Assembly (NCBI RefSeq): GCF_021390495.1
Contig: NZ_JAJEJP010000002.1
Location: forward strand, 434,001 to 498,000
DNA from: Paraburkholderia sp. ZP32-5
GTDB taxonomy: Bacteria > Pseudomonadota > Gammaproteobacteria > Burkholderiales > Burkholderiaceae
DNA length: 64,000 nt
Direction: 5' to 3'
Under the pieces are notes generated by a model. That model was not told where the DNA came from, searched no databases, and was given only the letters and a program-made list of their open reading frames with translations. Of the stretch, positions 10,143 through 18,511 are shown piece by piece. A program made the position numbers and the translations under genes. Numbering within the stretch: position 1 is the stretch's first letter; every line of letters starts with the position of its first letter.

Positions 10143-10329
10143 TTCTGGCGTCCGAGGGTTTTGTTTGCCAGAACCTGAGAGACATTTGCCGCAAGCCCGT
10201 GCTGGGCGGGGCAATCAGGGATTTCGAGCTGAGCGCCGCAACGCGCGGATAATCACGCTGCGGCTTCGAGGCACTGCGGCCCATCAGCTTGCGACGCACA
10301 GCCTGTTCGGCCGAGGGTCGCTAACGGTC
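10143..10329 (-). ncRNA. ssrS: 6S RNA (RNA polymerase regulator)
   Basis: 6S RNA binds sigma-70 RNA polymerase by imitating an open promoter and down-regulates transcription in stationary phase. Read on the minus strand, the 5' part carries TCGCAAGC, GGGCC, AGT, CC, GA and GCCG in the order and spacing of the E. coli 5' arm. The 3' part (GGGCTTGCGGC, then TCTC and AGGTTC) matches the E. coli 3' arm. CGCAAGC pairs with GCTTGCG and GCC-GAAC pairs with GTTC-t-GGC, giving the long closing stems around a central bubble. A promoter (10336-10364) and terminator (10107-10137) frame it exactly. Mature ends are estimated: the 5' end near 10329, the 3' end between about 10143 and 10165. The following gene on + is a dienelactone hydrolase family protein, not the ygfA gene found beside it in enterobacteria. 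Confidence 0.85.
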
Positions 10330-10335
10330 GGGGAT

Positions 10336-10364
10336 TTTAAACCAAAAAGCATCACGCTGAGCAA
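10336..10364 (-). promoter_or_regulatory. Promoter of 6S RNA
   Basis: On the minus strand: -35 TTGCTC (10359-10364), 17-base spacer, -10 TTTAAA (10336-10341). Predicted start near 10329, the 5' end expected from the 6S fold. Confidence 0.7.
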
Positions 10365-10606
10365 AGTTTTTAAAATCAAATTTTTCGCCCAGCATAACGT
10401 CTGATTAATATCGGAAAATTCTTATGAGTTCCTGATGTCGCTTATTTTAAATAATCGTGAAAATTGGGCGGCGTGTTGCCGGGCGCACGAACTGGTTGAA
10501 CGTGAATCGCGAGCAAATCGCGACGGCGTCTGATCGCGAGTCCGACAGCACAGAACACCGGATACTGGCGCTATGCTTGTGCCTTCGTCTACTCGAGGAG
10601 CCACCC

Positions 10607-11314
10607 ATGACACAACCCGCAGGTTCGATGATCACCTTCAGCCGTCCCGATGGCCAGCAGCTCCAGGGCTATCTCGCGAAGCCGGCCAACGCCGACGGCG
10701 CGCCCGCCATTGTCGTGATCCAGGAGTGGTGGGGCTTGAACGACCAGATTCGCGGCGTCGCTGACCGGCTCGCGCTGGCCGGCTATACCGCGCTGGTGCC
10801 CGATCTCTATCGCGGCAAGTCGACGGTCGAAAAGGAAGAAGCGCATCACCTGATGAGCGGCCTCGATTTCGGCGATGCCGCCACGCAGGACGTGCGCGGC
10901 GCGGTGCAGTATCTGAAGCAGCATACGGAGAAGGTCGCCGTGACCGGCTTTTGCATGGGCGGCGCGCTGACGCTGCTGGCGCTGTGCAACGTGCCTGAGG
11001 TATCGGCTGGCGTGGTCTGGTATGGCTTTCCTCCGCTCGACTATATCGACGCATCGAAAATCAACGTGCCGGTGCTGGGCCACTGGGCGTTGCAGGATGA
11101 GTTCTTCGCCGCGGAAACCGTCGATGCGCTCGAAAAGAAACTGACCGACGCGAAGGTCGATATCGAGTTTCATCGCTATCTGGCACACCATGCGTTCGCG
11201 AACGAAACGGCCGTGGGCTCGGGCCGCATCGCGCAGACGCAATACGATCCGGTGTGGGCGCAGCAGGCGTGGGACCGCACGCTGACGTTCTTCGGCCGCA
11301 CGATGTGGAAGTGA
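10607..11314 (+). CDS. Dienelactone hydrolase family protein
   Basis: 235 aa cytoplasmic alpha/beta hydrolase. The catalytic triad of the family is complete: C116 in GFCMGG, D164 in LQDEFF and H195 in AHHAF; the loop EWWGLNDQIRG after the third strand is also characteristic. Family members hydrolyse dienelactones from chlorocatechol breakdown, but many chromosomal copies are general esterases, and no chlorocatechol genes are nearby. The start at 10607 has GAGGAG 6-7 bases upstream and removes a 50-residue non-homologous extension. It is transcribed away from the 6S RNA gene and ends in a strong terminator. Confidence 0.9.
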   Translation: MTQPAGSMITFSRPDGQQLQGYLAKPANADGAPAIVVIQEWWGLNDQIRGVADRLALAGYTALVPDLYRGKSTVEKEEAHHLMSGLDFGDAATQDVRGAVQYLKQHTEKVAVTGFCMGGALTLLALCNVPEVSAGVVWYGFPPLDYIDASKINVPVLGHWALQDEFFAAETVDALEKKLTDAKVDIEFHRYLAHHAFANETAVGSGRIAQTQYDPVWAQQAWDRTLTFFGRTMWK

Positions 11315-11387
11315 TGGGTGGATAGAGGAAGTGGGCCGCGGTCCGCTTCCAGTTGGAGCGTCGCGATTCAATTCGGCGTTCCGCAAA

Positions 11388-11423
11388 CCGGCCGCGCGAT
11401 GTCGAAGCGCGGCCGGCTTTTTT
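11388..11423 (+). terminator. Intrinsic terminator after dienelactone hydrolase
   Basis: Perfect 10-bp stem (CCGGCCGCGC at 11388-11397, complement at 11407-11416) followed by C and six T. Confidence 0.85.
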
Positions 11424-11450
11424 ATAGGCGACGACGCTACGGTGCAGAAG

Positions 11451-11481
11451 TTTTGCGCATCCGCGGCTATGATTCGCAAAA
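11451..11481. promoter_or_regulatory. Inverted repeat upstream of the AraC regulator gene
   Basis: Arms TTTTGCG (11451-11457) and CGCAAAA (11475-11481), 17 bases apart, just before the ribosome binding site of the AraC-family gene. Possibly its own control site. Confidence 0.4.
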
Positions 11482-11505
11482 TACGAACCCCGGCGGAGGC
11501 CCATC

Positions 11506-12525
11506 TTGACGACCGATCCGGCGACTGGCCGCGCGGCCTCCGAGGCGACGCCGGCCTGCATCCACAGCTACTTCGATACCAGCCGCGAAGCGCCGCGTGC
11601 GCAACTGCCCGCCTGGCGCGAGCGCATCGGCCATTTTCTCGACGTGCCGATTTCGCGCGCACAACTGGCCAGCGGTTTTAGCGGCAGCATCGACAGCTAT
11701 CGCGTAGGCGGCATGGCCTTCATGGATTGCCGTACCGATCCGTTTTCGCAGAGCCGGCCGGTCGCGCGCATTTCGACCGACAGCGTGCGCCAGTTCGTGT
11801 TTCACGTGGCCGTGGAAGGTGCGATCGAAACCGTCACGGGTCTTTATCCGACGCGCAACGCGCTGCAAACACGGCCCGGCATTCTGGCGCTCGATATGAA
11901 CCAGCCGATGCGGATGACGCGCGGTCCGTGCCGCGTGCTCGCGCTGTTCCTGCCGCGCGAGCTTGTCGAGTCGGTATTGCCGGAAGCGGAGTCGATTCAT
12001 GGCAGCGTGATCGAATATCAATCGCCGCTGGGTCGCCTGATTCCCGCGCATCTCGCTCAACTGTGCCGCAAGCTGCCTACGATGAGCGCGGCCGAAGCGC
12101 GCGAAACGCTGGAGACCTGCGGCCTGCTGATCGCCGCGGCTTTCGGCAGGCAGGCAGGCCTGACCGGCAATGCACGCGCGGCGGTTCGCACCGCGAGGTT
12201 CGCGACCGCGCGCCGCTATATCGATGCGCATCTCGGCCAGCTGGATCTGACGGTCGAGCGTGTGCTGGCGGTCTCGCAACTGTCGCGGCCCACGCTGTAT
12301 CGACTGTTCGAGCCGGAGGGCGGGCTCGCCGCGTATATTCGCAACCGGCGGCTGCGTGAAGCGGCCGACGAGTTGCAGCGCTATCCGCAGCGACCGGTCA
12401 TCGAAGTCGCGTATGGCTGGGGCTTCAATAGCGCGTCGGATTTCAATCGCGCGTTTCGGCGCGCTTACGACATGTCGCCCGGCGATTTTCGCGCGGCGGC
12501 GTCGGCAATCAATCGAAGGAGATAA
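11506..12525 (+). CDS. AraC-family transcriptional regulator
   Basis: 339 aa. The N-terminal about 200 residues form a ligand-binding domain of the AraC_binding_2 type seen in regulators of aromatic or nitrogenous compound use (for example VRQFVFHVAVEGAIE). The C-terminal about 110 residues hold two helix-turn-helix motifs (LSRPTLYRLFEPEGGLAAY and VAYGWGFNSASDFNRAF, then SPGDFR). The start is a TTG at 11506 with GGAGG 6-7 bases before it. The stop is 4 bases before the start of the M20 amidohydrolase gene, so the two are co-transcribed and the regulator probably responds to that enzyme's substrate or product. Confidence 0.88.
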   Translation: MTTDPATGRAASEATPACIHSYFDTSREAPRAQLPAWRERIGHFLDVPISRAQLASGFSGSIDSYRVGGMAFMDCRTDPFSQSRPVARISTDSVRQFVFHVAVEGAIETVTGLYPTRNALQTRPGILALDMNQPMRMTRGPCRVLALFLPRELVESVLPEAESIHGSVIEYQSPLGRLIPAHLAQLCRKLPTMSAAEARETLETCGLLIAAAFGRQAGLTGNARAAVRTARFATARRYIDAHLGQLDLTVERVLAVSQLSRPTLYRLFEPEGGLAAYIRNRRLREAADELQRYPQRPVIEVAYGWGFNSASDFNRAFRRAYDMSPGDFRAAASAINRRR

Positions 12526-12529
12526 CAAC

Positions 12530-13771
12530 GTGGTGAAGATCGATCCGAACCGTCTGATGGCCGACCTCAAACGGCTGCGCAGCTTTGGCGCGACCGGTCC
12601 TGGCGTGGTTCGGCTGTCGCTGTCGCCGGTGGATCTGGCGGCGCGCGAATGGCTGGTCGGACGGATGACGGAAGCGGGGCTCGACGCGCGCATCGACGGC
12701 GTGGGCACCGTGTTCGGCCGTTCGCGCAACAGCGGCCCGGCGCTCGTGATCGGCTCGCATACCGACACGCAGCCGACCGGCGGCTGGCTCGACGGCGCGA
12801 TGGGCGTGATGTACGGCCTTGAGATCGCGCGCGCGCTCGCGGAAAACGACGCGACGCGTCACCTCGCGGTGGACGTCGCTTCGTGGATCGACGAGGAGGG
12901 CACGTTCTCGGGCTTTCTCGGCAGCCGCAGCTTCATCGGCGAGCCGGTCGACGAATCGATTCGCGGCGCGAGCAACCGGCAGGGTGAGCGCCTCGAAGAC
13001 GTGCTGAAGGCAGCGGGACTCGCGGAGCGTCCGCGCGTGCGTTTTGAAGCGGGGCGGCAGGTCGCGTATCTGGAGCCGCATATCGAGCAGGGCGGGCGGC
13101 TCGAAGCGATCGGCAAGTCGATAGGCGTGGTGACGACGATCGTCGGCTTGCGCGATGTGCGCGTGCGTTTTAGCGGTCAGCGCAATCACGCGGGCACGAC
13201 GCCGATGGCGATCCGCCGCGATGCTGGCGCCGCGCTGGTCGCGTTCATCACGCGGATGAACGATGCATTCAAGCCGCTCGTCGATGCCGATACCGTGTGG
13301 ACCGTCGGCCGCATCGATCTGGAGCCCGGCTCGATGAGCGTCGTGCCGGGGACGGCCGACATGTACCTGCAATTCCGCGACGCGAACGCCGCGCGGCTCG
13401 ATGCGATGGAACAGGCGCTGGTCGATCTGGCGCGCGGCTTCAATGCGCAAAACGCGGTGGGTGTCGAATTGCAGACGCTCGACGATCCGGTCGAACCTGT
13501 CAGCATGAATACGACGCTCGCCGAACATATCGCGCGAGCCGCCGATGCGCTCGCGCCGGGGCAGTGGCTGCGCATGCCGAGCGGTGCCGCGCATGACGCG
13601 CAGTTGATCGCGCGTTGCATGCCGGCCTGCATGATGTTCGTGCCGAGTATCGGCGGCGTGAGCCACGACTTTATCGAGGACACGGCCGACGAGCATATCG
13701 TGCTCGGCTGTCAGATCGCCGCCAATGCGGCCGCTTCGATTCTGCTGGAAGCGTCGGCGCAGCATTCGTGA
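12530..13771 (+). CDS. M20-family Zn amidase (N-carbamoyl-L-amino-acid hydrolase / allantoate amidohydrolase type)
   Basis: 413 aa, normal for the HyuC/AllC/beta-ureidopropionase group, which hydrolyse carbamoylated amino acids to the amino acid, CO2 and ammonia. Metal site residues are in place: H77 in GSHTDTQPTGG, D88 in LDGAMG, E122/E123 in DEEG, a histidine in PHIEQGG, and a C-terminal histidine in SGAAHDAQ. The internal dimerisation domain (about residues 205-320) includes GQRNHAGTTPM. The start is GTG at 12530 with AAGGAG 8 bases upstream inside the AraC gene. Substrate cannot be fixed by sequence; no hydantoinase or allantoinase gene is adjacent. Confidence 0.88.
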   Translation: MVKIDPNRLMADLKRLRSFGATGPGVVRLSLSPVDLAAREWLVGRMTEAGLDARIDGVGTVFGRSRNSGPALVIGSHTDTQPTGGWLDGAMGVMYGLEIARALAENDATRHLAVDVASWIDEEGTFSGFLGSRSFIGEPVDESIRGASNRQGERLEDVLKAAGLAERPRVRFEAGRQVAYLEPHIEQGGRLEAIGKSIGVVTTIVGLRDVRVRFSGQRNHAGTTPMAIRRDAGAALVAFITRMNDAFKPLVDADTVWTVGRIDLEPGSMSVVPGTADMYLQFRDANAARLDAMEQALVDLARGFNAQNAVGVELQTLDDPVEPVSMNTTLAEHIARAADALAPGQWLRMPSGAAHDAQLIARCMPACMMFVPSIGGVSHDFIEDTADEHIVLGCQIAANAAASILLEASAQHS

Positions 13772-13885
13772 TTCGACGCGGGCGCGGGTGGCGCGGTTGA
13801 TCGACCGCGTTGCCCGCGCCGCGAGATGAATGAAGCCGAGTGAAGCCGAGTGAAGCATTACCGTGCCTCGCCTGCTTTCTTCACC

Positions 13886-14191
13886 TTATTTCCACTTCTG
13901 GCCGAGCCCGTCGAGGCCCGCCTTCATCAGATCTTCGGGCAGCATCGCGATGCGCAGTTCGCAGTTGGCGTTCAGTTTCAGGAACCACGGCTCGGCGAGT
14001 GCGGGAATCGCGGACGCGTCGTCGATATGGACGACCATCACCGCGCCGCGTTTGCCCTGCTGTTCGGTGAAGTAGACGCTTTCCGGCTTCGCGTCATCGA
14101 GTATCTTCGCCATCAGCTCGCCGATCGTGCCTTCGCGCACCAGCGTGTTGAAGGGTTCGTTCGGTATTTGTATGTTGAGAAGCATGCGCAT
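13886..14191 (-). CDS. Small conserved protein of unknown function (101 aa)
   Basis: The product, starting MRMLLNIQIPNEPFN, has no signal peptide or membrane segment. The alternation of a strand at the start, a helix (IGELMAKILDD) and strands (VYFTEQQGKRGAVMVVHI) resembles small alpha+beta-barrel proteins, but I cannot name the family. AGGAGG lies 5 bases before the ATG at 14191; a second ATG two codons on is also possible. It is convergent with the M20 amidase gene. Confidence 0.75.
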   Translation of the reverse strand: MRMLLNIQIPNEPFNTLVREGTIGELMAKILDDAKPESVYFTEQQGKRGAVMVVHIDDASAIPALAEPWFLKLNANCELRIAMLPEDLMKAGLDGLGQKWK

Positions 14192-14424
14192 GTCATCCTC
14201 CTGATCGATGCCGAACCGGCATCTTAAGAATAGATGTTGGATGCGCTGGCCGATGGCGCTGATCGCGGACGATTCATCGGCAATTGCGGCCGGTGGCGGT
14301 GCGCGCGTTGCGTGAGGTGCGTGTTGCGTCGCGAGGGGTACGACAAGGGTTTTGTCGGCATGGGTGAACGGTCTCTATCGGGCGGTCCTGGCCGCCCGTC
14401 CGTTCGCAATGCCTTCGTTCACGT

Positions 14425-15051
14425 TCAGTTGCCGAATAGCGACGCCTGTGTGCCGCGGCTCGGCAGCGCGCGTGTCGATTTTGTTGCCGGTGTGTCGGCT
14501 TTGACTGCGGGGGTGGCCTGCCGCGGCTGCTCCTGCACCTGCGCTCCATCCGCCGCCGCTTCGAGCGAAGTCTGCCCCGCCTCCAGCGAAAGCAGCAGCA
14601 TCTTGTTCGCGAGTCCGCCGGCAAACCCGGTCAGCTCGCCCGACGCGCCGATCACGCGATGACACGGCGCGATAATCGAAATCGGATTCCGGCCGTTGGC
14701 GGCGCCGACCGCGCGCACCGCGCTGACATTGCCGACCTGCTGCGCAATCTCCGTGTAGCTGCGAGTCTGGCCGAACGGAATCGTCAGCAGCGCGTGCCAG
14801 ACTTTCTTCTGAAACTCGGTGCCCTGAAACTTAAGCGGCAGATCGAAAGCTTGCCGCGTGCCGGCGAAATACTCGCGTAATTGCCGCTCGGTTTCGACGA
14901 GTACCGCAAGCTCGTTCGCTTCGGTCATCTCGCCGAGGCGGACGCGGTTTGGCCGGTCGTGTTCCCACAGAATCGCGGCGAGGCATTCGCCGTCGGCGAC
15001 GAGTTTCAATTGGCCGACGGGCGAATCGATCAACTTGTATGTGTACGGCAC
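14425..15051 (-). CDS. ogt: Methylated-DNA-[protein]-cysteine S-methyltransferase with long C-terminal tail
   Basis: 208 aa. It repairs O6-methylguanine and O4-methylthymine by irreversible alkyl transfer to its cysteine, C130 in the invariant PCHRV. The helix-turn-helix region with the arginine finger (VSAVRAVGAANGRNP) and the Ogt-type N-terminal domain (YKLIDSPVGQLKLVADG) are present. The start is a GTG at 15051 with AGGAG 9 bases upstream; the open frame continues 52 residues further up but that part has no family similarity. The last about 50 residues after the catalytic domain are Ala/Pro/Thr/Gln-rich and probably disordered, which is unusual for Ogt. Confidence 0.92.
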   Translation of the reverse strand: MPYTYKLIDSPVGQLKLVADGECLAAILWEHDRPNRVRLGEMTEANELAVLVETERQLREYFAGTRQAFDLPLKFQGTEFQKKVWHALLTIPFGQTRSYTEIAQQVGNVSAVRAVGAANGRNPISIIAPCHRVIGASGELTGFAGGLANKMLLLSLEAGQTSLEAAADGAQVQEQPRQATPAVKADTPATKSTRALPSRGTQASLFGN

Positions 15052-15249
15052 TTTGCTTGACTCCTGACGGGATTCGGACGCGCAAATCGCGAGGGGGGCG
15101 CGAACCGGCGCGAAAGACCACACGAATGCGGCGCCAGTATTCGATAGTGTGGCGCTCGCGCTGTCTGAACGCGCTCCAGATATTGCGGTCTTATTCGCAT
15201 TCGACAAGACGGTGTCGAACGCAACAATCCTGTCACTGTACCGCAGACA

Positions 15250-16680
15250 GTGCGCGACTCAGTAGAATCGATAGCTTCGGTATCACGCACGACGCTGCCC
15301 GAACCTCTCTCCACGACTGTGACTACGACTTTAGAACAACTTCGCGCCGGCCAACTGGCCGGCGCGCGCGAGCTCAAGCTGGCGTGCGGATTGAAAGAGC
15401 TTCCACGCGAGGTCTTCGGTCTCGCCGATACGCTCGAAGTGCTCGACCTGTCTAACAACGCGCTATCGACGTTGCCCGACGATCTGCCACGCCTGCGCAA
15501 ACTGCGCATCCTGTTCGCGTCGAACAACCCGTTCACCGAACTGCCCGAAGTGCTCGGCGACTGCGCGCAATTGAGCATGATCGGCTTCAAGGCGAATCGC
15601 ATTCGCGAAGTGCCGGCTGCCGCGTTGCCGCCGTCATTACGCTGGCTGATCCTGACCGACAATGAAGTCGAACGCATGCCCGCCGAGCTGGGGCGTTGCA
15701 CGCAACTGCAGAAGCTGATGCTGGCCGGCAACCGGCTCGCCGCGTTGCCCGAGGAGTTGGCTGCCTGCACGCGGCTCGAACTGCTGCGGCTCGCGGCGAA
15801 CCGTTTCGATGCGCTGCCGCGCTGGCTGCTGCGTCTGCCGCGCCTCACATGGCTCGCGTATGCGGGCAATCCATTCGGCGCCGCGCTGGAAGCCGCCGCG
15901 TTGAGCGATACGCCGATTCGCGCGATCGGCTGGGACGCGCTGAAGCTCGAACAACCGTTGGGCGAAGGCGCGTCGGGTGTGATCTATCGCGCGATGCTGC
16001 GTGACGATTGCAACGGCGGCGACGAACGCGCGGTGGCCGTCAAGCTGTTCAAGGGCGCGGTGACCAGCGACGGTCTGCCCGACTGCGAAATGGCCGCTTG
16101 CATTCGCGGCGGCGACCATGCGAACCTGATCCCCGTGCTGGGCAAGGTGATCGATCATCCGGCGGGCACGCATGGGTTGGTGATGGAGCTGATCGATCCG
16201 CGTTTCGGTAATCTCGCCGGTCCGCCTAGTCTCGCATCATGTACACGCGATATCTACAGCGACGGTTTGCGTTTCGATCTCGCCACCGTGCTGGCAATAG
16301 CGAGCGGTATCGCGAACGTCGCGAGCCATTTGCATCGGCGCGGTGTCATGCATGGCGATCTGTATGCGCACAATATCCTGCACGGCGGCGCGGGCCAGGC
16401 GCTGCTCGGCGATTTCGGCGCCGCGTCGTTTTATGATGCTGGCGATCGCGAACTTGGCGCCGCGTTGCAGCGGCTCGAAGTAAGGGCATATGGCTGTCTG
16501 CTCGAAGAACTGCTCGAGCGTTGCGATGCGCTCGATACGCCCGATACGCCCGATACGAAATCGCAAATCGCCGCCGGACTCGTCGCGTTGAAAGCGCGTT
16601 GCCTGAGCGAAGCAATCGATAACCGGCCGCTATTCGACGAAATCGCGGCCAGCCTCGCGGTGTGGAAGGAGCAACGATGA
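15250..16680 (+). CDS. Leucine-rich-repeat protein kinase (eukaryotic-type)
   Basis: Up to 476 aa. Residues about 35-225 are leucine-rich repeats of the short LxxLPxxLxx type (LEVLDLSNNALSTLPDDL, LQKLMLAGNRLAALPEEL, LELLRLAANRFDALPRWL). Residues about 228-476 are a protein kinase domain with a complete catalytic set: P-loop GEGASGVIYRA from G238, lysine K265 in AVKLF, catalytic loop HGDLYAHNIL from H368, and the DFG motif at D388. No membrane segment, so cytoplasmic. The start is unsure: GTG 15250 has no ribosome binding site and GTG 15319 is an alternative. The segment 16534-16557 carries a 9-base tandem repeat coding DTP. The substrate is unknown; an orphan sugar-binding protein gene follows after 97 bases. 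Confidence 0.88.
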   Translation: MRDSVESIASVSRTTLPEPLSTTVTTTLEQLRAGQLAGARELKLACGLKELPREVFGLADTLEVLDLSNNALSTLPDDLPRLRKLRILFASNNPFTELPEVLGDCAQLSMIGFKANRIREVPAAALPPSLRWLILTDNEVERMPAELGRCTQLQKLMLAGNRLAALPEELAACTRLELLRLAANRFDALPRWLLRLPRLTWLAYAGNPFGAALEAAALSDTPIRAIGWDALKLEQPLGEGASGVIYRAMLRDDCNGGDERAVAVKLFKGAVTSDGLPDCEMAACIRGGDHANLIPVLGKVIDHPAGTHGLVMELIDPRFGNLAGPPSLASCTRDIYSDGLRFDLATVLAIASGIANVASHLHRRGVMHGDLYAHNILHGGAGQALLGDFGAASFYDAGDRELGAALQRLEVRAYGCLLEELLERCDALDTPDTPDTKSQIAAGLVALKARCLSEAIDNRPLFDEIAASLAVWKEQR

Positions 16681-16777
16681 GCGTGCAACATTTTTCCTGT
16701 GACCGGGCGCAGTCCGGGCGATTCGCGGTGGCGCACGGCGTTGCGTTCGAGCAGCCCGTGAGCGTAGGAGGTCGCCC

Positions 16778-17758
16778 ATGACGCGGAACCTGCGCCGCCG
16801 CGTGCTGTTCGCGAGTGCATTGAGCGCCACGGGTCTTGCCGGTCTTTCGCTGTTCACGGGCAACACGCAAGCCGAAGTGCTGCCCGGCACGCAGTTGAAA
16901 ATCGCGCTCGTGCTGAAGGCGACCACCGATCCGTTCACGGTTTCGATGCTCGATGCCGCTCGCAATTACCAGCAGCACTTCGCGTCGCAATTCAGCCTGA
17001 CGACTCGCATCACGACCAAGCAGACCGACACCGCCACGCAGATTCGCATGGTCGACGAGATGATCAAGGCGAAGATGAATGCCATCGTGATCGCGCCGAC
17101 CGATTCGAAGGCGCTGATACCGGTCATCGCGCGAGGTATCAAGGCCGGCATCATCATGATCGCGATCGACAGTCCGCTCGACGCGGCGGCGCAGGACGCC
17201 GCCGGCATTTCGGTGCCGTTCGTCGGACCGAACAATCGCAAGGGGGCGAGGCAGGTCGGCGATTATCTGGCCGCGCGGCTGAAGCCCGGCGATCAGGTGG
17301 GGATCATCGAAGGTAATTCGGCAAGCGGTAATGCGCAGGAGCGCACGGCCGGCAGCCGCGACGCGATGGAAGCGGTGAACGTGCAGGTCGTCGCGGTCGC
17401 GTCGGGCAACTGGGATTACGGCAAGGGCCGCGACGCCGCCGCGAAAATGCTCGCCGACCATCCCAAAGTGCGCGCGCTGCTATGCGGCAACGACAACATG
17501 GCGATGGGCGCGGTCGATGCAATCCGCGACGCGGGCAAAGGCGGCAGTGTGTACGTGACCGGCTACAACGCGATCGACGCGATCAAGCCGCTGCTTGCCG
17601 ACGGCAGCGTGCTGGCAACGATGAATCAGTTCCCCGACCGGCAGGCGGTGTTCGGTATCGACGTTGCGTTGAAGGCGGTGACCGAGCAGCGCAAGCAGCA
17701 GGAATTGTCGAAGGTGATCGAGACGCCGCTGCAACTGGTGACTGGCGCGAAGCGTTGA
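16778..17758 (+). CDS. Periplasmic sugar-binding protein (ABC transporter type, orphan)
   Basis: 326 aa. A Sec signal peptide (twin basic start MTRNLRRR, hydrophobic core, cleavage after TQA at about residue 32) precedes a type-I periplasmic binding fold of the ribose/xylose-binding family: LKIALVLKATTDPFTV, the interdomain IAPTDSKAL segment, and GNDNMAMGAVDAI. AGGAGG lies a few bases before the ATG. In this family the protein hands a sugar to a membrane permease and ATPase, but neither gene is next to it, so it may serve a distant permease or act as a sensor input. It lies 97 bases after the leucine-rich-repeat kinase gene on the same strand. Confidence 0.88.
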   Translation: MTRNLRRRVLFASALSATGLAGLSLFTGNTQAEVLPGTQLKIALVLKATTDPFTVSMLDAARNYQQHFASQFSLTTRITTKQTDTATQIRMVDEMIKAKMNAIVIAPTDSKALIPVIARGIKAGIIMIAIDSPLDAAAQDAAGISVPFVGPNNRKGARQVGDYLAARLKPGDQVGIIEGNSASGNAQERTAGSRDAMEAVNVQVVAVASGNWDYGKGRDAAAKMLADHPKVRALLCGNDNMAMGAVDAIRDAGKGGSVYVTGYNAIDAIKPLLADGSVLATMNQFPDRQAVFGIDVALKAVTEQRKQQELSKVIETPLQLVTGAKR

Positions 17759-17787
17759 AGTGAAGCGTTGAGGCGGAACATTGAAGC

Positions 17788-17819
17788 GAAGCGCGCATCA
17801 CGACGACGATGCGCGCTTC
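17788..17819. terminator. Hairpin between convergent genes
   Basis: Perfect 12-bp stem GAAGCGCGCATC / GATGCGCGCTTC with an 8-base loop. No U-run on either side, so terminator function is likely but not certain. Confidence 0.5.
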
Positions 17820-17843
17820 CCGTCCCGGCACTTTGCTTCTACA

Positions 17844-18287
17844 TCATTCAACCGCCACCTTGTGCGGCTTCGTCGCCTTCTCCAATTTGTTGTACTCGAA
17901 CTCGGGCACCGACTTCAGCGCGTCTTTCGTCGCGCCCGCGAGGAACAGGTTGCCGTCGCGAATCTGGAAATGGTCGACCGGAATCGCGACATAGTGCTTG
18001 CCCATGCCGAGAAAGCCGCCCACCGATACCACCGCGTACGTTGCCTTGCGATCCGGCGCGATGATCACGTCATAGATGCTGCCGATCTTGTCGTTCAAGT
18101 CGTTGTAGACCGGTTCGTCGACGAGCGCGCGCCGCACGCTCCAGCCCCTGAGCAGCGCGTTGGTCTGTTCGACGGTGCCGCCGAGCGGTTGCAGCCCCGC
18201 GACCTGGGCAAGCGCGACCGGCGAAGCGCTGAGCGCCGTGAGCGTGGCCGCGCAGATCATCGCGCTTGTGATTTTTTTCGCTTTCAT
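17844..18287 (-). CDS. Exported PRC-barrel domain protein
   Basis: 147 aa with a clear signal peptide (MKAKKITSAMICAATLTAL, cleavage after ALA). The mature part contains one PRC-barrel domain, seen in DEPVYNDLNDKIGSIYDVII, YAVVSVGGFLGMGKHYVAIP and the following strand. PRC barrels act as small beta-barrel adaptors; exported versions are common in beta-proteobacteria and of unknown role. GGGAG lies about 8 bases before the start. Single gene, convergent with the sugar-binding protein gene. Confidence 0.85.
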   Translation of the reverse strand: MKAKKITSAMICAATLTALSASPVALAQVAGLQPLGGTVEQTNALLRGWSVRRALVDEPVYNDLNDKIGSIYDVIIAPDRKATYAVVSVGGFLGMGKHYVAIPVDHFQIRDGNLFLAGATKDALKSVPEFEYNKLEKATKPHKVAVE

Positions 18288-18511
18288 TGTTGGGCTCCCT
18301 GATTGCCTGTCGAAAACACATCTGTAGGTGTCGAAGGCGGTAGCAGGTGGCGTGCCCGGCGCTCGCTTCGGTATGAACGTGCGCGGATGGACTTTGTGAA
18401 AACCACCGATAGCTTTACAGCGATCGCCGTTCTGGCGACTACGTGGTTTTTTTCCATGGCATCATCGTTAGCATTGTCGAAAAACATTCAATACGAACCA
18501 CGGGGCTTGTC

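Noticed and set aside
10165..10200. Glycine riboswitch (CTCTCAGG followed by AAAC on the minus strand)
   Set aside because: The core GCCGAAGG-type element and tandem aptamer are missing, no gene follows on that strand, and the whole segment fits 6S RNA.
15030..15869. 279-aa open frame on the minus strand overlapping the ogt start and the LRR kinase
   Set aside because: Ser/Arg-rich antisense shadow of the leucine-rich-repeat coding region without domain or ribosome binding site.
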